Assembly (NCBI GenBank): GCA_019358945.1
Contig: JAHHIE010000042.1
Span: 1-58,120, forward strand
DNA: 58,120 nt
Reading direction: 5' to 3'
DNA from: Stenomitos rutilans HA7619-LM2
GTDB lineage: Bacteria; Cyanobacteriota; Cyanobacteriia; Leptolyngbyales; Leptolyngbyaceae
Shown here in pieces: positions 44,755 through 54,001 of the stretch. Numbering within the stretch: the first letter of the stretch is position 1; each line of letters starts with the position of its first letter. The notes under the pieces are model-generated. The model searched no databases. It had not been told where the DNA came from and saw only the letters and a list, made by a program, of their open reading frames with translations. Position numbers and translations under genes: made by a program.

Positions 44755-45606
44755 TTAATACAACTGTACGGTGTCGTCCGTTGCCGCTTCAAGACGTCCC
44801 AAGTTCTTACCAGGAGTCAGCCCACGCCGCCCTTCTACTTGCGATCGACGTAAAAATTGCTGCAAATGAAGTAAGTGCTCATTGTCGGGCAGCGAATCGA
44901 TTTTTTCTAACGACTGTTCAAGCGAGAAGCCCGATCGGTAGAGCAAACGAAAGGCTGTTCTCAACGTTTGAATGACCTGCCCTTCTTTTTCACTGGCTAA
45001 GCCTGCGCGTTTGAGTCCCACCCGATTCAACGATCGCACCCGTGCAGGTTGACCTTCTACTAGCATGTAGGGTGGAATATCGCGAGTAATTTGATGCATG
45101 AATGCCACCATCACCAAGCGCCCAACGTGGACAAACGGATGAATTTCACCAATGCCGCTAATAAATGCCCGCGATTCAACGTGTACATGCTCACCCAAAA
45201 TGACCGCATTGGCAATCACCACCTGGTTTTCAATCATGCATCCTTGAGCCATGTGGATATACGCCATTAACAAATTGCGATCGCCAATGCTTGTAACTTC
45301 ATCGGCATGGTTGGAACGGCTAATGGTGACGTATTCTCGAATTTGATTGTCGTCACCAATCTTGACCAGGCTGTGCGCACTCGTGGTAGATGGATCTTGC
45401 GGCTCTACCCCGATCGCCGCACCCGGAAAAATTTGGTTACGTGCGCCAATTTCAGTCCAACCATCAAGTACCACATTCGGGCCAATGATCGTTTCAGGTC
45501 CTATTTTTACTTTCGCCCCAATCACCGCATGGGCACCGACTTGCACAGTAGGATGCAGTTCAGCATGGGGATGAATCGTCGCCGTTGGATGCAGCAAGGT
45601 AGTCAA
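44755..45606 (-). CDS. lpxA: acyl-ACP--UDP-N-acetylglucosamine O-acyltransferase
   Basis: LpxA attaches the first acyl chain in lipid A synthesis. The left-handed beta helix is visible as hexapeptide repeats from HPTATIHPHAELHPTVQVGA through about residue 185. The catalytic His is in YIHMAQGC, a second His is in ISGIGEIHPF, and the C-terminal helical part begins GLKRAGLA. The TTG at 45606 (TTG ACT ACC, giving LTTLLHPTA) is chosen because AGGAG sits seven bases upstream and the family begins there. An in-frame ATG at 45690 would add 28 atypical residues. It is not beside lpxC/fabZ/lpxB, which often cluster in cyanobacteria. Confidence 0.9.
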   Translation of the reverse strand: MTTLLHPTATIHPHAELHPTVQVGAHAVIGAKVKIGPETIIGPNVVLDGWTEIGARNQIFPGAAIGVEPQDPSTTSAHSLVKIGDDNQIREYVTISRSNHADEVTSIGDRNLLMAYIHMAQGCMIENQVVIANAVILGEHVHVESRAFISGIGEIHPFVHVGRLVMVAFMHQITRDIPPYMLVEGQPARVRSLNRVGLKRAGLASEKEGQVIQTLRTAFRLLYRSGFSLEQSLEKIDSLPDNEHLLHLQQFLRRSQVEGRRGLTPGKNLGRLEAATDDTVQLY

Positions 45607-46524
45607 GCAAACGCTCCTATCGAAAAAATGCATTAAAAGGTTAACTGACCCGTTACCTGTCAATCGACTGTACTCTTGCTTGAGTGCCACGTCTTACCTG
45701 AATGCCAAGTTGTTTTAAGAATTTAATTCTAAATTAAGAATCTTAGTCGAAAAGCGATCTGTCGGCTTACACTCTCTGAAGCAATATCATTCTGTCTATT
45801 TATTAATAGAAAACTATTCGCGACACAGCTTTAGATTGCGATCATTCGCAAAGCCTTAGACGAGTTTACAACTGTATTTGAGCCGTCAAGAAAGATTTCA
45901 CTTTAAATATCATTCAGTGGCTCTCTTAAAGGATGTTTGAGACGTTGCGATCACCTTGCGTCGGGGCGTGACATGCGGCAAATCATCCCCTCAGTCCTCG
46001 AAACATGATTGTTTGAATGCCGCGCCCTGAAAGGTTTTGACTATGAGCTATACCTTTAAGACGCCCTCTTAGAGTATAAATTATGGCAGCAGAAAAATAG
46101 CTGTTGAGATGTCTATCTTTGAGAACGACGATCGCTCGATACCAGGCCAAAGCGATGACTGCTGAACTCTAGACACAGCAGACCAAAGACGGCTTCAAGT
46201 ACGTTACTGAAGCAGCATTACACGGCTTACCACACCGATTTCTGCCCGGTTGACTCGTCAAGCAGCAGGTTTCGCCCTATCTACAGGCAAAACAGGGCGC
46301 TATCTAAGCAACTGACCGACTGCACGAACGGTAGCAACCACATTAAGAAATAAGGCATTAACCGTGAATCATTGTTTACAAGTACAAGGAGCTAGTAGCT
46401 GGCATCCGCGTCTTTACGGAATCTTGTGCTAGGCTTGCAAGTAAGGATTATTTTCGGCTGTGTAATTCGTTTTACGAGCGTCCTCCGGATCTAACTCTCC
46501 ATTTTCTGATTCGGGAGATTTCTT
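45607..46524. other. long intergenic gap upstream of lpxA and the RRM gene
   Basis: About 920 bases hold no gene that I can support in any frame. Bases 45710-45800 are AT-rich and could carry the lpxA promoter on the minus strand. TATAAA at 46075 and TGTAAT at 46460 could be -10 elements on the plus strand, but matching -35 elements are poor. A long untranslated leader is plausible for the RRM gene, as known for cold-induced cyanobacterial rbp genes. Confidence 0.4.
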
Positions 46525-46531
46525 ATGTCTG

Positions 46532-46834
46532 TTGTACGTTGGCAATCTGTCCTACGAGGTTACCCAAGACGACCTCAGCAAGGCGTTCGCCGAATATGGC
46601 GAGGTTAAGCGTGTGCAGTTGACAATTGACTGTGAGACTGGCCGCCTTCGAGGCTTTGTCTTCGTTGAAATGGGCACAGGAACCGAAGAATCAGCCACGA
46701 TCGCAGCCCTTGATGGCGCTGAATGGATGGGCCGTGATCTTAAAGTGAATCAAGCAAGACCACGTGAAGAACGTGGCTCTCCAAAGAGCACTGGTCAAAC
46801 AACAATCGCTCCTCTAGAGCTTACTAAGCACTGA
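46532..46834 (+). CDS. RRM-type RNA-binding protein, start region frame-disrupted
   Basis: The 100-residue protein has one RRM: RNP2 LYVGNLSY, and RNP1 LRGFVFVEM in place of RGFAFVEM. This is the cyanobacterial Rbp type, many of which are cold-induced or bind mRNA. The normal start MSVYVGNL would be ATG at 46525, with GGGAG just upstream, but one extra base (GTTG instead of GTT) puts that ATG out of frame. The open frame as read starts at TTG 46532. Either the TTG is used or a one-base insertion has damaged the gene. The C-terminal tail is short and lacks the Gly-rich region of larger relatives. Confidence 0.85.
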   Translation: MYVGNLSYEVTQDDLSKAFAEYGEVKRVQLTIDCETGRLRGFVFVEMGTGTEESATIAALDGAEWMGRDLKVNQARPREERGSPKSTGQTTIAPLELTKH

Positions 46835-47137
46835 GAAAAAAGCGTTCACTCTAGAGTCTTGAAAGCGGTTAAGGCTCTGTCTTTTGAGGTTGAGATATAA
46901 CTGTAGCAACGCCCATCTCAACCTTGTATTCATCCCTGTTCAAAGAGGTCGGATGACTCAAAGTATCTTGGAAAAAGCGAAGGTATCAATTCAGTTTTGC
47001 ATCGCTTTACAGGGTGCTGTTTCAAAAGCATGCATCTTTCCAGACCTACATAAGCATCAACACTTTGAAGCACCGATCGAAAAATGAAAGCCCAAAGCAC
47101 TCGCCCAGTATAAGCAAGTGAAGCGGAGATTCGACCA

Positions 47138-47353
47138 ATGACTGTTGGAGCATCACCCCCACCCATCGATCGCCTCATTTTAGAGGCGCTTCAGCGAGGA
47201 GATCAAAACCGTGGGCAACTCTTTGATCTCACTGGCAAAAGCTATCCACTTTTAGTGAATGCTTTGCAACGGCTTAAAGACCAGAACCACATTGAAACGT
47301 ATTTTGTTCCCACCGGGGATGTGTCTGTACTCACCTATCGCCTGCGCACTTAG
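47138..47353 (+). CDS. small winged-helix-like protein
   Basis: The 71-residue protein begins MTVGASPPPIDRLILEALQR. Its pattern of three helices followed by a beta hairpin (RGQLFDLTGKSYPLLVNALQ, then LKDQNHIETYFVPTGDVSVL) fits a compact winged-helix domain. GGAG ten bases before the ATG supports translation. It could be a small DNA- or RNA-binding regulator, but no family is named with confidence. The 303 bases between it and the RRM gene hold nothing recognised. Confidence 0.65.
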   Translation: MTVGASPPPIDRLILEALQRGDQNRGQLFDLTGKSYPLLVNALQRLKDQNHIETYFVPTGDVSVLTYRLRT

Positions 47354-47396
47354 CGTTGACACTTTTGTTGTGCTACCTCTTACCCTCAAAAACCCC

Positions 47397-47741
47397 ATGA
47401 ATACGAAAGAACTCATGAGCCGCTACTCAGCAGGACAACGAGATTTTAGAAATCTCAATTTAATGGCAGCAAATCTCAGAAATTTGAATTTAAGTGGTGC
47501 AAATTTAAGTGGCGCTAATTTAACAAAAGCAAATTTGACTCGCACAAATTTAAGCTATGCGAACCTCACGGATGCGATCGTGGTCGGAGCAAATTTGACT
47601 GAAACAAATTTGACCAAAGCGAATCTTACCAATGCTGATTTGAGTGATGCTAATATGAGCGATGCCAATCTTAACAATGCCTCCTTGCGTGGCACTAAAA
47701 TGACTGATGGAGTGAGTTCCAGTACTGTAACACATCGTTAG
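47397..47741 (+). CDS. small pentapeptide-repeat protein
   Basis: The protein has 114 residues from the ATG at 47397 (MNTKELMSRYSAGQRDFRNL). About 17 consecutive pentapeptide repeats (NLSGANLSGANLTKANLTRT, TDAIVVGANLTETNLTKANL) run from residue 17 to 104 and should form a right-handed quadrilateral beta helix. There is no signal peptide or membrane helix. Its DNA is AT-rich and repetitive. An upstream in-frame start at 47259 would overlap the previous gene and add non-repeat residues, so I reject it. Confidence 0.9.
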   Translation: MNTKELMSRYSAGQRDFRNLNLMAANLRNLNLSGANLSGANLTKANLTRTNLSYANLTDAIVVGANLTETNLTKANLTNADLSDANMSDANLNNASLRGTKMTDGVSSSTVTHR

Positions 47742-47848
47742 AAATCATTTTCATACCGCTAAACCGTCTAGATACTGGCTTATAGCGAGAGAGGTAGACG
47801 ATCGTCTACCTCTTCCGTTCTCGTTACAGAAAGTCCTTCAAGACGCAA

Positions 47849-48796
47849 CTAAAACATCCATTCAAGGTTAAGGCCCACTCGGCTATCGCTACGAAAGCGA
47901 GAATTCTGCTTTTGAATATCCGTAGAGAGGCGAAGGTTGTGCGTAAGTGCATAGCCAAAGGATAGCGTTGTCAACCCCACTTCATCCTGCCCCCTTGGCG
48001 CAACCCAACTCTGTGTTAAAGCCAGATCAGCCGCCCCCGTGCGCGAAGGCACCAACAGGAAACGCAGACCCACATTCATCCCCTCTGTGCTGTAGCGGGT
48101 CGTTGTTAAATGACGGTAACCCAGTACTGGAGCGATATTAATCACACTACCCAGCGGCCGGATGTAATAGCGTAAATCACCTCCCCAAGCTTCTCGTTGA
48201 CCGTTAAACGTAGTCTGGTAGTCAGCACTAAGCGTCAAGCCCGATCGCCCCACAAACACATCTTCAAGGCCCACGTTTAGCCCACTTGCCTGTTTTGAGG
48301 AGGGGAATTGGGTGTAGCCTAGGCGCAACCGCGTCCGAAAGCTGGGATCGCGCTTGATATCAGTTAAAACGTTCGGCACCTGCTTTAACCAGCGTTGCAG
48401 AACAGGACTGCTTTCGAGGAGGTTGGGATCAAGGTCAAGCGTAGAGGCGGGAGAGCTTTTGAGGTTTAAGGTTTGAGGGTTGGTTTGAAGGGGTTCTTGG
48501 TCAGGGGAACCCACTGGTACCGTCTGTCCTGACTCCTGATTCTTCATTTCTGATTCTTGGCTCTTTCTAACGTGGTTGACTCCTGCTTCAGTTGTGGAAC
48601 CCATCACGTTAGCTTCTGACTGCATATCCTCCACCGCGAAGTTGCTCTCTAAGGGTGGGTTTTGCTTCACGAGGTCAATCGCCGAGCGGGATACTACTTC
48701 AGTCGGCAGACTCCAAGCAGGGTAGATAGTGAAGACACCATTAACAAGCAAACAGGCTTGTAAAAGATAGCAATTGAGGAATAAGTGCGATCGCAA
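47849..48796 (-). CDS. outer-membrane beta-barrel protein
   Basis: The 315-residue protein has an N-terminal hydrophobic export signal (LFLNCYLLQACLLVNGVFTI). After a ~110-residue low-complexity region come alternating hydrophobic strands (RTRLRLGYTQF, SGLTLSADYQTTF, GGDLRYYIRPL, VGLRFLLVP, LTTLSFGYAL). It ends in RVGLNLEWMF, the terminal Phe typical of BAM-assembled barrels. About ten strands can be counted. The Ser/Gln/Pro-rich stretch (residues ~75-115) is encoded by DNA resembling the dispersed word repeats. The substrate of the barrel is unknown. Confidence 0.75.
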   Translation of the reverse strand: MRSHLFLNCYLLQACLLVNGVFTIYPAWSLPTEVVSRSAIDLVKQNPPLESNFAVEDMQSEANVMGSTTEAGVNHVRKSQESEMKNQESGQTVPVGSPDQEPLQTNPQTLNLKSSPASTLDLDPNLLESSPVLQRWLKQVPNVLTDIKRDPSFRTRLRLGYTQFPSSKQASGLNVGLEDVFVGRSGLTLSADYQTTFNGQREAWGGDLRYYIRPLGSVINIAPVLGYRHLTTTRYSTEGMNVGLRFLLVPSRTGAADLALTQSWVAPRGQDEVGLTTLSFGYALTHNLRLSTDIQKQNSRFRSDSRVGLNLEWMF

Positions 48797-48864
48797 CAGG
48801 GTTTCTCAGTTCATGAACACGTTGATTGTGACAGACTCCATATTGTTTCCACAAAAAGTTTCCG

Positions 48865-48910
48865 CAAAAAACGGCTTTGCACCTGTAAGTTGCAGGTCAT
48901 GCAAAGCCGC
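48865..48910 (-). terminator. Rho-independent terminator of acsF
   Basis: On the minus strand CGGCTTTGCA pairs with TGCAAAGCCG, enclosing an inner ACCTG/CAGGT stem, and is followed by TTTTTT. It lies about 25 bases after the acsF stop. Confidence 0.9.
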
Positions 48911-48934
48911 TAAAACCAAGGGCAAACGCACTAA

Positions 48935-50011
48935 CTAACGAGCTGTTCCCTGTAACGGGGCAGCATCAATTGGCTTCATCACGTAAAGCTGGAAGAGGTG
49001 CCACGCATTCGACGCGTAGTAAGGTAGCTTTTGGAAAAACTGCACAAACTTTGAAGTATCGGCGTTGACGATCGCTGTTAATTTGGCGTTGTTTGCCACG
49101 CAGTGATCAAGACGCTGGTAGAATTCGGGATTCTGAACATCCAAAACCACTGGAAAGACTTTTGCTGTGCTCTCGTTGGTTTTGTTGATGACATGAATGT
49201 CGTATTCGCGCGCATCCAGTCCCAGCGCCTTGTAGAAGCCCGATCGCTGGATGTCATTCAAGTACATGGTGGCAAAAACCGATAGTAAGAAGAAGCGGCA
49301 CCACAGTCGCGCTTTCCAATCGTTCAAAATCTGGGGCTGCGATCGCATCATGGCATCAAAGAAATCGCCATGCCGATTTTCATCCTGGCACCAGTTTTCA
49401 AAGAACCGGAAGATGGGATAAATCCGGTCTTCGGGATGCGCTTCAAGGTGGCGGTAAATGGTGATGTAGCGCCAGTAGCCAATCTTCTCGGATAGGTAGG
49501 TCGCGTAGAAAATAAATTTGGGTTTGAAGAACGTATAGCTACGGCTCTTGGTTAAAAAGCCCAAATCAAGCTGGAGGTTAAAGTCTGACATGGCTTTGTT
49601 CAAGAAGCCTGCGTGACGGGCTTCATCACGAGACATCAGCGCAAAGCACTCTGCCAGCACCGGATTTTTATCTTTCAGCTTGCGCGCTAGTTCCTTATAA
49701 AGCAAAAAGCCAGAGAACTCAGCCGTACAGGAGCGCTCCAAAAATTCAATAAACAATTGGCGCGTTTCTCCATCAATGTGCTCCCAGGACTGGTCAAACT
49801 CAGCCGTGCGGACAAAATGATGACGGTTGTAATCGACTCGAAACTCTTCCAAAATGGCGAGTAGTTCATCTTCGTTGGGTGAAATATCCATCGCCGCAAC
49901 GGCATCGAAGTCGGTTGTATAAAACCGTGGCGTGAGAATCGTCTCCTTCGCCGGAACTTTTACTCCAGGACGTATTTCTTCAAAGCTAGGCTTTTTAAGG
50001 GAATCTACCAT
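48935..50011 (-). CDS. acsF: magnesium-protoporphyrin IX monomethyl ester (oxidative) cyclase
   Basis: AcsF is the aerobic diiron subunit that forms the isocyclic ring of chlorophyll. The 358 residues match the family. The diiron ligands lie in [27 protein letters not shown] and [12 protein letters not shown] (two DExRH motifs). [36 protein letters not shown] and [15 protein letters not shown] are also characteristic. The ATG at 50011 gives the normal N-terminus ([20 protein letters not shown]). It is monocistronic here, with a strong terminator downstream. Cyanobacteria may have two paralogues for high and low oxygen, and which one this is cannot be told by eye. Confidence 0.97.
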   Translation of the reverse strand: MVDSLKKPSFEEIRPGVKVPAKETILTPRFYTTDFDAVAAMDISPNEDELLAILEEFRVDYNRHHFVRTAEFDQSWEHIDGETRQLFIEFLERSCTAEFSGFLLYKELARKLKDKNPVLAECFALMSRDEARHAGFLNKAMSDFNLQLDLGFLTKSRSYTFFKPKFIFYATYLSEKIGYWRYITIYRHLEAHPEDRIYPIFRFFENWCQDENRHGDFFDAMMRSQPQILNDWKARLWCRFFLLSVFATMYLNDIQRSGFYKALGLDAREYDIHVINKTNESTAKVFPVVLDVQNPEFYQRLDHCVANNAKLTAIVNADTSKFVQFFQKLPYYASNAWHLFQLYVMKPIDAAPLQGTAR

Positions 50012-50391
50012 GAGTCGTTTCGTTCTTTTTACAGATTCTGCATCGAAGGGATGGTGCGTCGGTCTTCGCAGTGTACCACTATCAAAGTGAAGGGTAGTAC
50101 AGATGCGATCGGATGTTCAAAACACTCTGAAGCGATTGGCGTGCAGAGATTCAAACGCGCATAGACGACACCACAGCGATGATTACGTAGACAAGTCTAC
50201 CAAGGTAACTGGTGACGAAACTCAGCGATCGCGTTAAGAGTTGCAACAGGTCGTCAACTTTCGTAACACCTTGACAGGGTTCGCCTGCTCCCCTGCCTGC
50301 TTTGGAGCAAAGTCTTTATCATTTAAAGACGTGGAGACGAGAGCATCCTTTGAGGACGAACAACGTGGAAACGAGAGCATCCCAAACAGAC
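50012..50391. other. divergent intergenic gap between acsF and the TM2 gene
   Basis: 380 bases contain the acsF promoter region. On the minus strand TGGTACACT near 50075 resembles an extended -10. On the plus strand TTGACA at 50271 lacks a good -10. A 17-base sequence, TGGAGACGAGAGCATCC, is repeated with one change at 50332 and 50366. No gene is recognised. Confidence 0.35.
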
Positions 50392-50883
50392 ATGAATAAA
50401 ATTGGCACAGCCTATCTTCTTTGGCTTGGCTGTTTGCTTCAGGTGCATGGGCTACATCGTCTCTATAACGGCAAGATTTTGACTGGGCTGCTGTGGATGT
50501 TCAGTTTTGGGCTTTTTGGCTTTGGGCAACTCATCGACCTCTTGCTGATCCCCAACATGGTCGATGAACACAACATCAAACTCAGAGCAGGTCAGGGCTT
50601 AATACCCGGAGCCTCTCCTCACCAGGCAGTTATTCAACGCGTTATCCCTGCTGATACGATCTCCGTACCAACCAGGCTAGAGTCTAATCCATTGCTTATG
50701 AAGCTTCTACAGGCCGCAGAAGCCAGAGGAGGCAAACTATCTGTCACTCAAGGAGTAATGGCAACTGGCACAAGTTTCGCTTACGTAGAAGCTACCCTTC
50801 TACACATGGTGAGAGAGGGTTATGTTGAAATCACCAACGATCCAGAAACGGGCGTCGTCACCTATGAATTTAAGGAGCTGTAA
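50392..50883 (+). CDS. TM2-domain protein with C-terminal winged-helix-like part
   Basis: The protein has 163 residues from the ATG at 50392 (MNKIGTAYLLWLGCLLQVHG). Residues 1-55 form the TM2 domain: two membrane helices joined by HRLYNGKILTGLLW and ending GQLIDLLLIPNMV. Residues ~95-160 (LLMKLLQAAEARGGKLSVTQ, then SFAYVEATLLHMVREGYVEI) look like a winged helix. TM2 proteins with soluble tails are common in cyanobacteria and unassigned. An upstream frame from 50302 is encoded by a short duplication and is rejected as the start. Confidence 0.82.
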   Translation: MNKIGTAYLLWLGCLLQVHGLHRLYNGKILTGLLWMFSFGLFGFGQLIDLLLIPNMVDEHNIKLRAGQGLIPGASPHQAVIQRVIPADTISVPTRLESNPLLMKLLQAAEARGGKLSVTQGVMATGTSFAYVEATLLHMVREGYVEITNDPETGVVTYEFKEL

Positions 50884-51038
50884 GGCAAGGCTGAGGGCTT
50901 AAGTAAGCGATAGCTCTGCTTGGCGTTAGGGCTTATGCAAAAACGGACGCCGTTCGTTCCTGAGCTTGATTGGACCACCCAAAGAGAAGAGCAAAGCCAT
51001 CCGTTGCTGTTTTAGCTTTCAGCCTTTAGCCCCATCTC

Positions 51039-51719
51039 TCAGTTTCTCACCAGCCATTTTTGGGCATTCAACCGTTGCAGTGTCCAAAAAACGAGCAGCC
51101 CCAAATCAACCTTGCGCTCATCAATCCGAAACGATTCCAGGGTGCTGGCCTTGCCGCCACTCTCGGAATAGGAAAAGCCTTTCTGCCCATTAATCTTTTC
51201 ATCGAAAAAATAGATGCTAAACTCCCTGGACTGCTGAGCATCGCTTGTCAAACGACCGACCACTTGCCAGCATTCGGGGGCTTGAGCAAAGCCAATCACA
51301 TTAATCTTGCGCTTCTCAAACGACAGATCAGCGTCAGCAATGTCTTGCTTTGCTAAACCCGCTTTGAGTGCTGGCAGGTAGTCCTGCTGAATGAAATCGG
51401 CAAAAGGTTTGTCTTCCAACGCTGGAGGCTTTTCTTTTTTAGCCTTTGCGGCTGGTTTTTCAGCACCGTCAGCATCAACGTCAGCTTTAGGTGCTCGCTT
51501 GGCAGCAGGCTTAGCGTCTCCATCTCCTTCAGCCTCTGCTTTTGGTGGTCGTTTGGCAGCAGGTTTTTTTGGCGCTGTATCGGTCTCTGGCGCATCCGAA
51601 ACAGCATCTGGTTTAGCGATTTCTGGCTCCGGAGCATTTGCCGTAGGAATGTCGGTTGCTTTCGCTTCAGTATTAGTAGGAGCCTGTTCAGGTTGGTTTG
51701 GCGTTGTTTCTTCTGCCAT
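51039..51719 (-). CDS. DUF2996 domain protein
   Basis: The protein has 226 residues from the ATG at 51719 (MAEETTPNQPEQAPTNTEAK). The first ~100 residues are Ala/Pro/Lys/Glu-rich with repeated PAAKR-PKA units and are probably disordered. The C-terminal ~125 residues (LEDKPFADFIQQDYLPALKA, INVIGFAQAPECWQVVGRL, ESFRIDERKVDLGLLVFWTL) match DUF2996, a family shared by cyanobacteria and plastid-bearing plants. Function unknown. The KPAAKR units vary and may be prone to repeat expansion. Confidence 0.85.
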   Translation of the reverse strand: MAEETTPNQPEQAPTNTEAKATDIPTANAPEPEIAKPDAVSDAPETDTAPKKPAAKRPPKAEAEGDGDAKPAAKRAPKADVDADGAEKPAAKAKKEKPPALEDKPFADFIQQDYLPALKAGLAKQDIADADLSFEKRKINVIGFAQAPECWQVVGRLTSDAQQSREFSIYFFDEKINGQKGFSYSESGGKASTLESFRIDERKVDLGLLVFWTLQRLNAQKWLVRN

Positions 51720-51975
51720 GCTTCGGGTCAATCCTTATTTCAAAGTTGCAACGATCGCAGCCCTGTACAGGGGAGATGTACGAGGAGAATAGCTTAGGAA
51801 CACGGAAGTACTGTAACGAGGGACTCTAAAGACTCTTCAAGGAAAGGGCAACACCCTTTCTTTGTTGGAGCGCACTCCCTGCGTTTTATCTTAGTGGAAT
51901 GCAGAGGTGCGGGCTAGAGGAAATGCCAACCGTTAGCATAGAGTTTGTTGCTTATCCGCCGCTTTTAATTAATCT

Positions 51976-52851
51976 GTGCCTCAATCATCTTCACAAGCAA
52001 TCCACCTCCATACGTTAGTCCAAGGACAGGGCTTTCCCATTCTCTGCTTGCACGGACACCCAGGAACAGGACAAAGCTTGTCGGTGTTTACCCAGCATCT
52101 ATCCACACGCTTCAGGACGATCGCGCCTGATTTGCGGGGGTATGGTCGTAGTCGTGCGGCAACTGCGTTTGTAATGACTGACCACCTGAATGATCTAGAG
52201 ACACTGCTCGATCAGTATGCCATTGCTCGCTGTCTGGTTTTAGGTTGGTCGTTGGGTGGCATCTTAGCGTTAGAGTTGACACTACGGATGCCAGAACGAG
52301 TCAGTGGCTTAGTTTTAGTGGCAACAGCAGCACGTCCCAGAAGCAATCATCCAGCCATCCAATGGCAAGACAACGCCTACACTGGAGTCGCGTCGATTTT
52401 GAATTGGTTTAATCCCGGCTGGCAGTGGAATATGGATACCTTTGGGCGGCGATCGCTTTACCGCTATCTCATTCAGCAACACACTCCAACCGCTTATCAA
52501 TACTTAGCTAAAGAAGCCTTACCAGCTTATCTACAAACGTCTAGTCGAGCCACGCAGGCTCTATCAATGGCGCTACAGCGAGGCTACAACCGTTTGTCGG
52601 ATCTAGCAGCGATTCAATGTCCCTGTCTTGTGCTTGCAGGAGCAGACGATCGCCACATTACAGCCGCCTCCAGTTTAGAGACCGCGCAGGCACTGCCTCA
52701 AGCCGATTATCACTGCTACCCTAACGCGGCCCACCTCTTTCCGTGGGAGATTCCGGCTATTGTGAGAGCAGACATTGATCGCTGGCTTGACCAAAATCCA
52801 ACCGTCGTGACTCCACTAGAAGGGTTTCATGCAGCCTCTACCGACCTCTAA
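51976..52851 (+). CDS. alpha/beta-hydrolase fold protein
   Basis: The 291-residue enzyme has the oxyanion-loop motif CLHGHPGTGQS, the nucleophile elbow LGWSLGGI with its Ser near residue 93, the acid in VLAGADDRHI and the His in NAAHLFPWEIP. The triad is complete. There is a ~60-residue helical cap between strands 6 and 7. The start is GTG at 51976 because no better start gives the family N-terminus. Substrates of this family range from esters to epoxides, and the neighbours give no hint. Confidence 0.88.
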   Translation: MPQSSSQAIHLHTLVQGQGFPILCLHGHPGTGQSLSVFTQHLSTRFRTIAPDLRGYGRSRAATAFVMTDHLNDLETLLDQYAIARCLVLGWSLGGILALELTLRMPERVSGLVLVATAARPRSNHPAIQWQDNAYTGVASILNWFNPGWQWNMDTFGRRSLYRYLIQQHTPTAYQYLAKEALPAYLQTSSRATQALSMALQRGYNRLSDLAAIQCPCLVLAGADDRHITAASSLETAQALPQADYHCYPNAAHLFPWEIPAIVRADIDRWLDQNPTVVTPLEGFHAASTDL

Positions 52852-53116
52852 AGCTCAGCTATAAACATTGGTAGCGACCCCTCTCTTGTCAAAACAGTTT
52901 TCCAACCTGGATGCAGCGTGAGGGCGATCTTAAAGATCAATTTCAATCGACGATCGCACCCAATGCATTCGTTCAAGTATGAATCCCTGATAAAGCTCTG
53001 ATAAAAGACTTTGTTTGTTCGACAAATGTTGTGTCGATGGCGGATCAACCCTCCCGAAAAAGACACCATAATGCGAGAGTCGAAACCGCACCTCATTCTC
53101 AACTAGGTTCCTCAAC

Positions 53117-53590
53117 GTGATGCAAGAGCCGTCGATTGTGCCCTTACTCGAAGATTTAAAGAGTCCTGACGAAGCTGTGCGCGATTGCGCGACCCAAGCA
53201 CTCTGGCACATCTGGTTTGGGCAAAAAGGGATGCTTGGCTTAGAGAGGCTCCGACGTGCTCAAAGTTTGCTTGAAGAAGGCAACCCCTCTGAAGCAGAGG
53301 CGACTCTGACAGCTTTGGTGCAAGATCAACCTGATTTTGCAGAAGCCTGGAATCGACGAGCGGTGCTCTACTACGTTCAGGGTCAATATCAAAAGGCGAT
53401 CGCAGACTGCGAAACGGTAATCTACCTCAATCCGGTTCATTTTGGTGCTCTACACGGTTTGGGCTTATGTCACGCAGCGTTGGGTTGTTATGCAGACGCC
53501 ATTGAAGCTTTTCAGAAAGCGATCGCAATTCAACCGTATGGCCTAGCGAATCAGCGATTACTTCTAGAATGCACACTGCATCTTGGCTAG
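53117..53590 (+). CDS. tetratricopeptide-repeat protein
   Basis: The 157-residue protein has a short HEAT-like N-terminus (VPLLEDLKSPDEAVRDCATQ ALWHIWF) followed by three TPRs from about residue 40: LLEEGNPSEAEATLTALVQD, AEAWNRRAVLYYVQGQYQKA, and GLGLCHAALGCYADAIEAFQ. These make a protein-binding surface. There is no signal peptide. The start is Met1 or Met2 at 53117/53120. A possible hidden gene converges on it from the right. Confidence 0.85.
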   Translation: MMQEPSIVPLLEDLKSPDEAVRDCATQALWHIWFGQKGMLGLERLRRAQSLLEEGNPSEAEATLTALVQDQPDFAEAWNRRAVLYYVQGQYQKAIADCETVIYLNPVHFGALHGLGLCHAALGCYADAIEAFQKAIAIQPYGLANQRLLLECTLHLG

Positions 53591-53675
53591 CCAGCTAAGG
53601 CAATTTACTTTGTAGCGTCACCTTTTCCCATAGTTCCGTGCAAACTCAGGGTGCTGTCTCTCCATCACAAACGGC

Positions 53676-53881
53676 TTAATGAACCACCAGTTCATCGTCT
53701 AAATATGTAAAGCTCGTGTAAGTTTTTATACGCTCAAGATGCAATTCATCGCGATGAGTCGCTCGTTGAAAAGCAGCCGACAAACAATCCAACCACGAGC
53801 GGATGCAGCATTCGTAAAGTTCTGGCTCAATGCTTTCTAAGCGTATCCGTTGATCAAGTTGCTGGATTAAAGAAATGTCAT
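53676..53881 (-). pseudogene. possible small gene, start shifted out of frame
   Basis: On the minus strand a frame open for about 68 codons reads SLIQQLDQRIRLESIEPELY, ECCIRSWLDCLSAAFQRATH and continues to LDDELVVH and a stop at 53676. The composition is protein-like and has no in-frame start. An ATG at 53881 (ATG ACA TTT) would join it if one T had been lost from the following T-run. It may be a decayed or mis-sequenced small gene, or a chance open frame. Confidence 0.4.
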
Positions 53882-54001
53882 ACGGCTTTCCGCGCTACTC
53901 CCCTCTAAGTAGTGATCTAAATCACTCTTACGTCTAGGGCTGGATCACTTCAATCCTAAGGCAACCAGTAGAGAATTTACGCAGAGCTCCTGCTAATCAA
54001 A

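Noticed and set aside
46884-47087. Open frame between the RRM gene and the winged-helix-like gene
   Set aside because: It has poor composition, no ribosome site and no recognised similarity.
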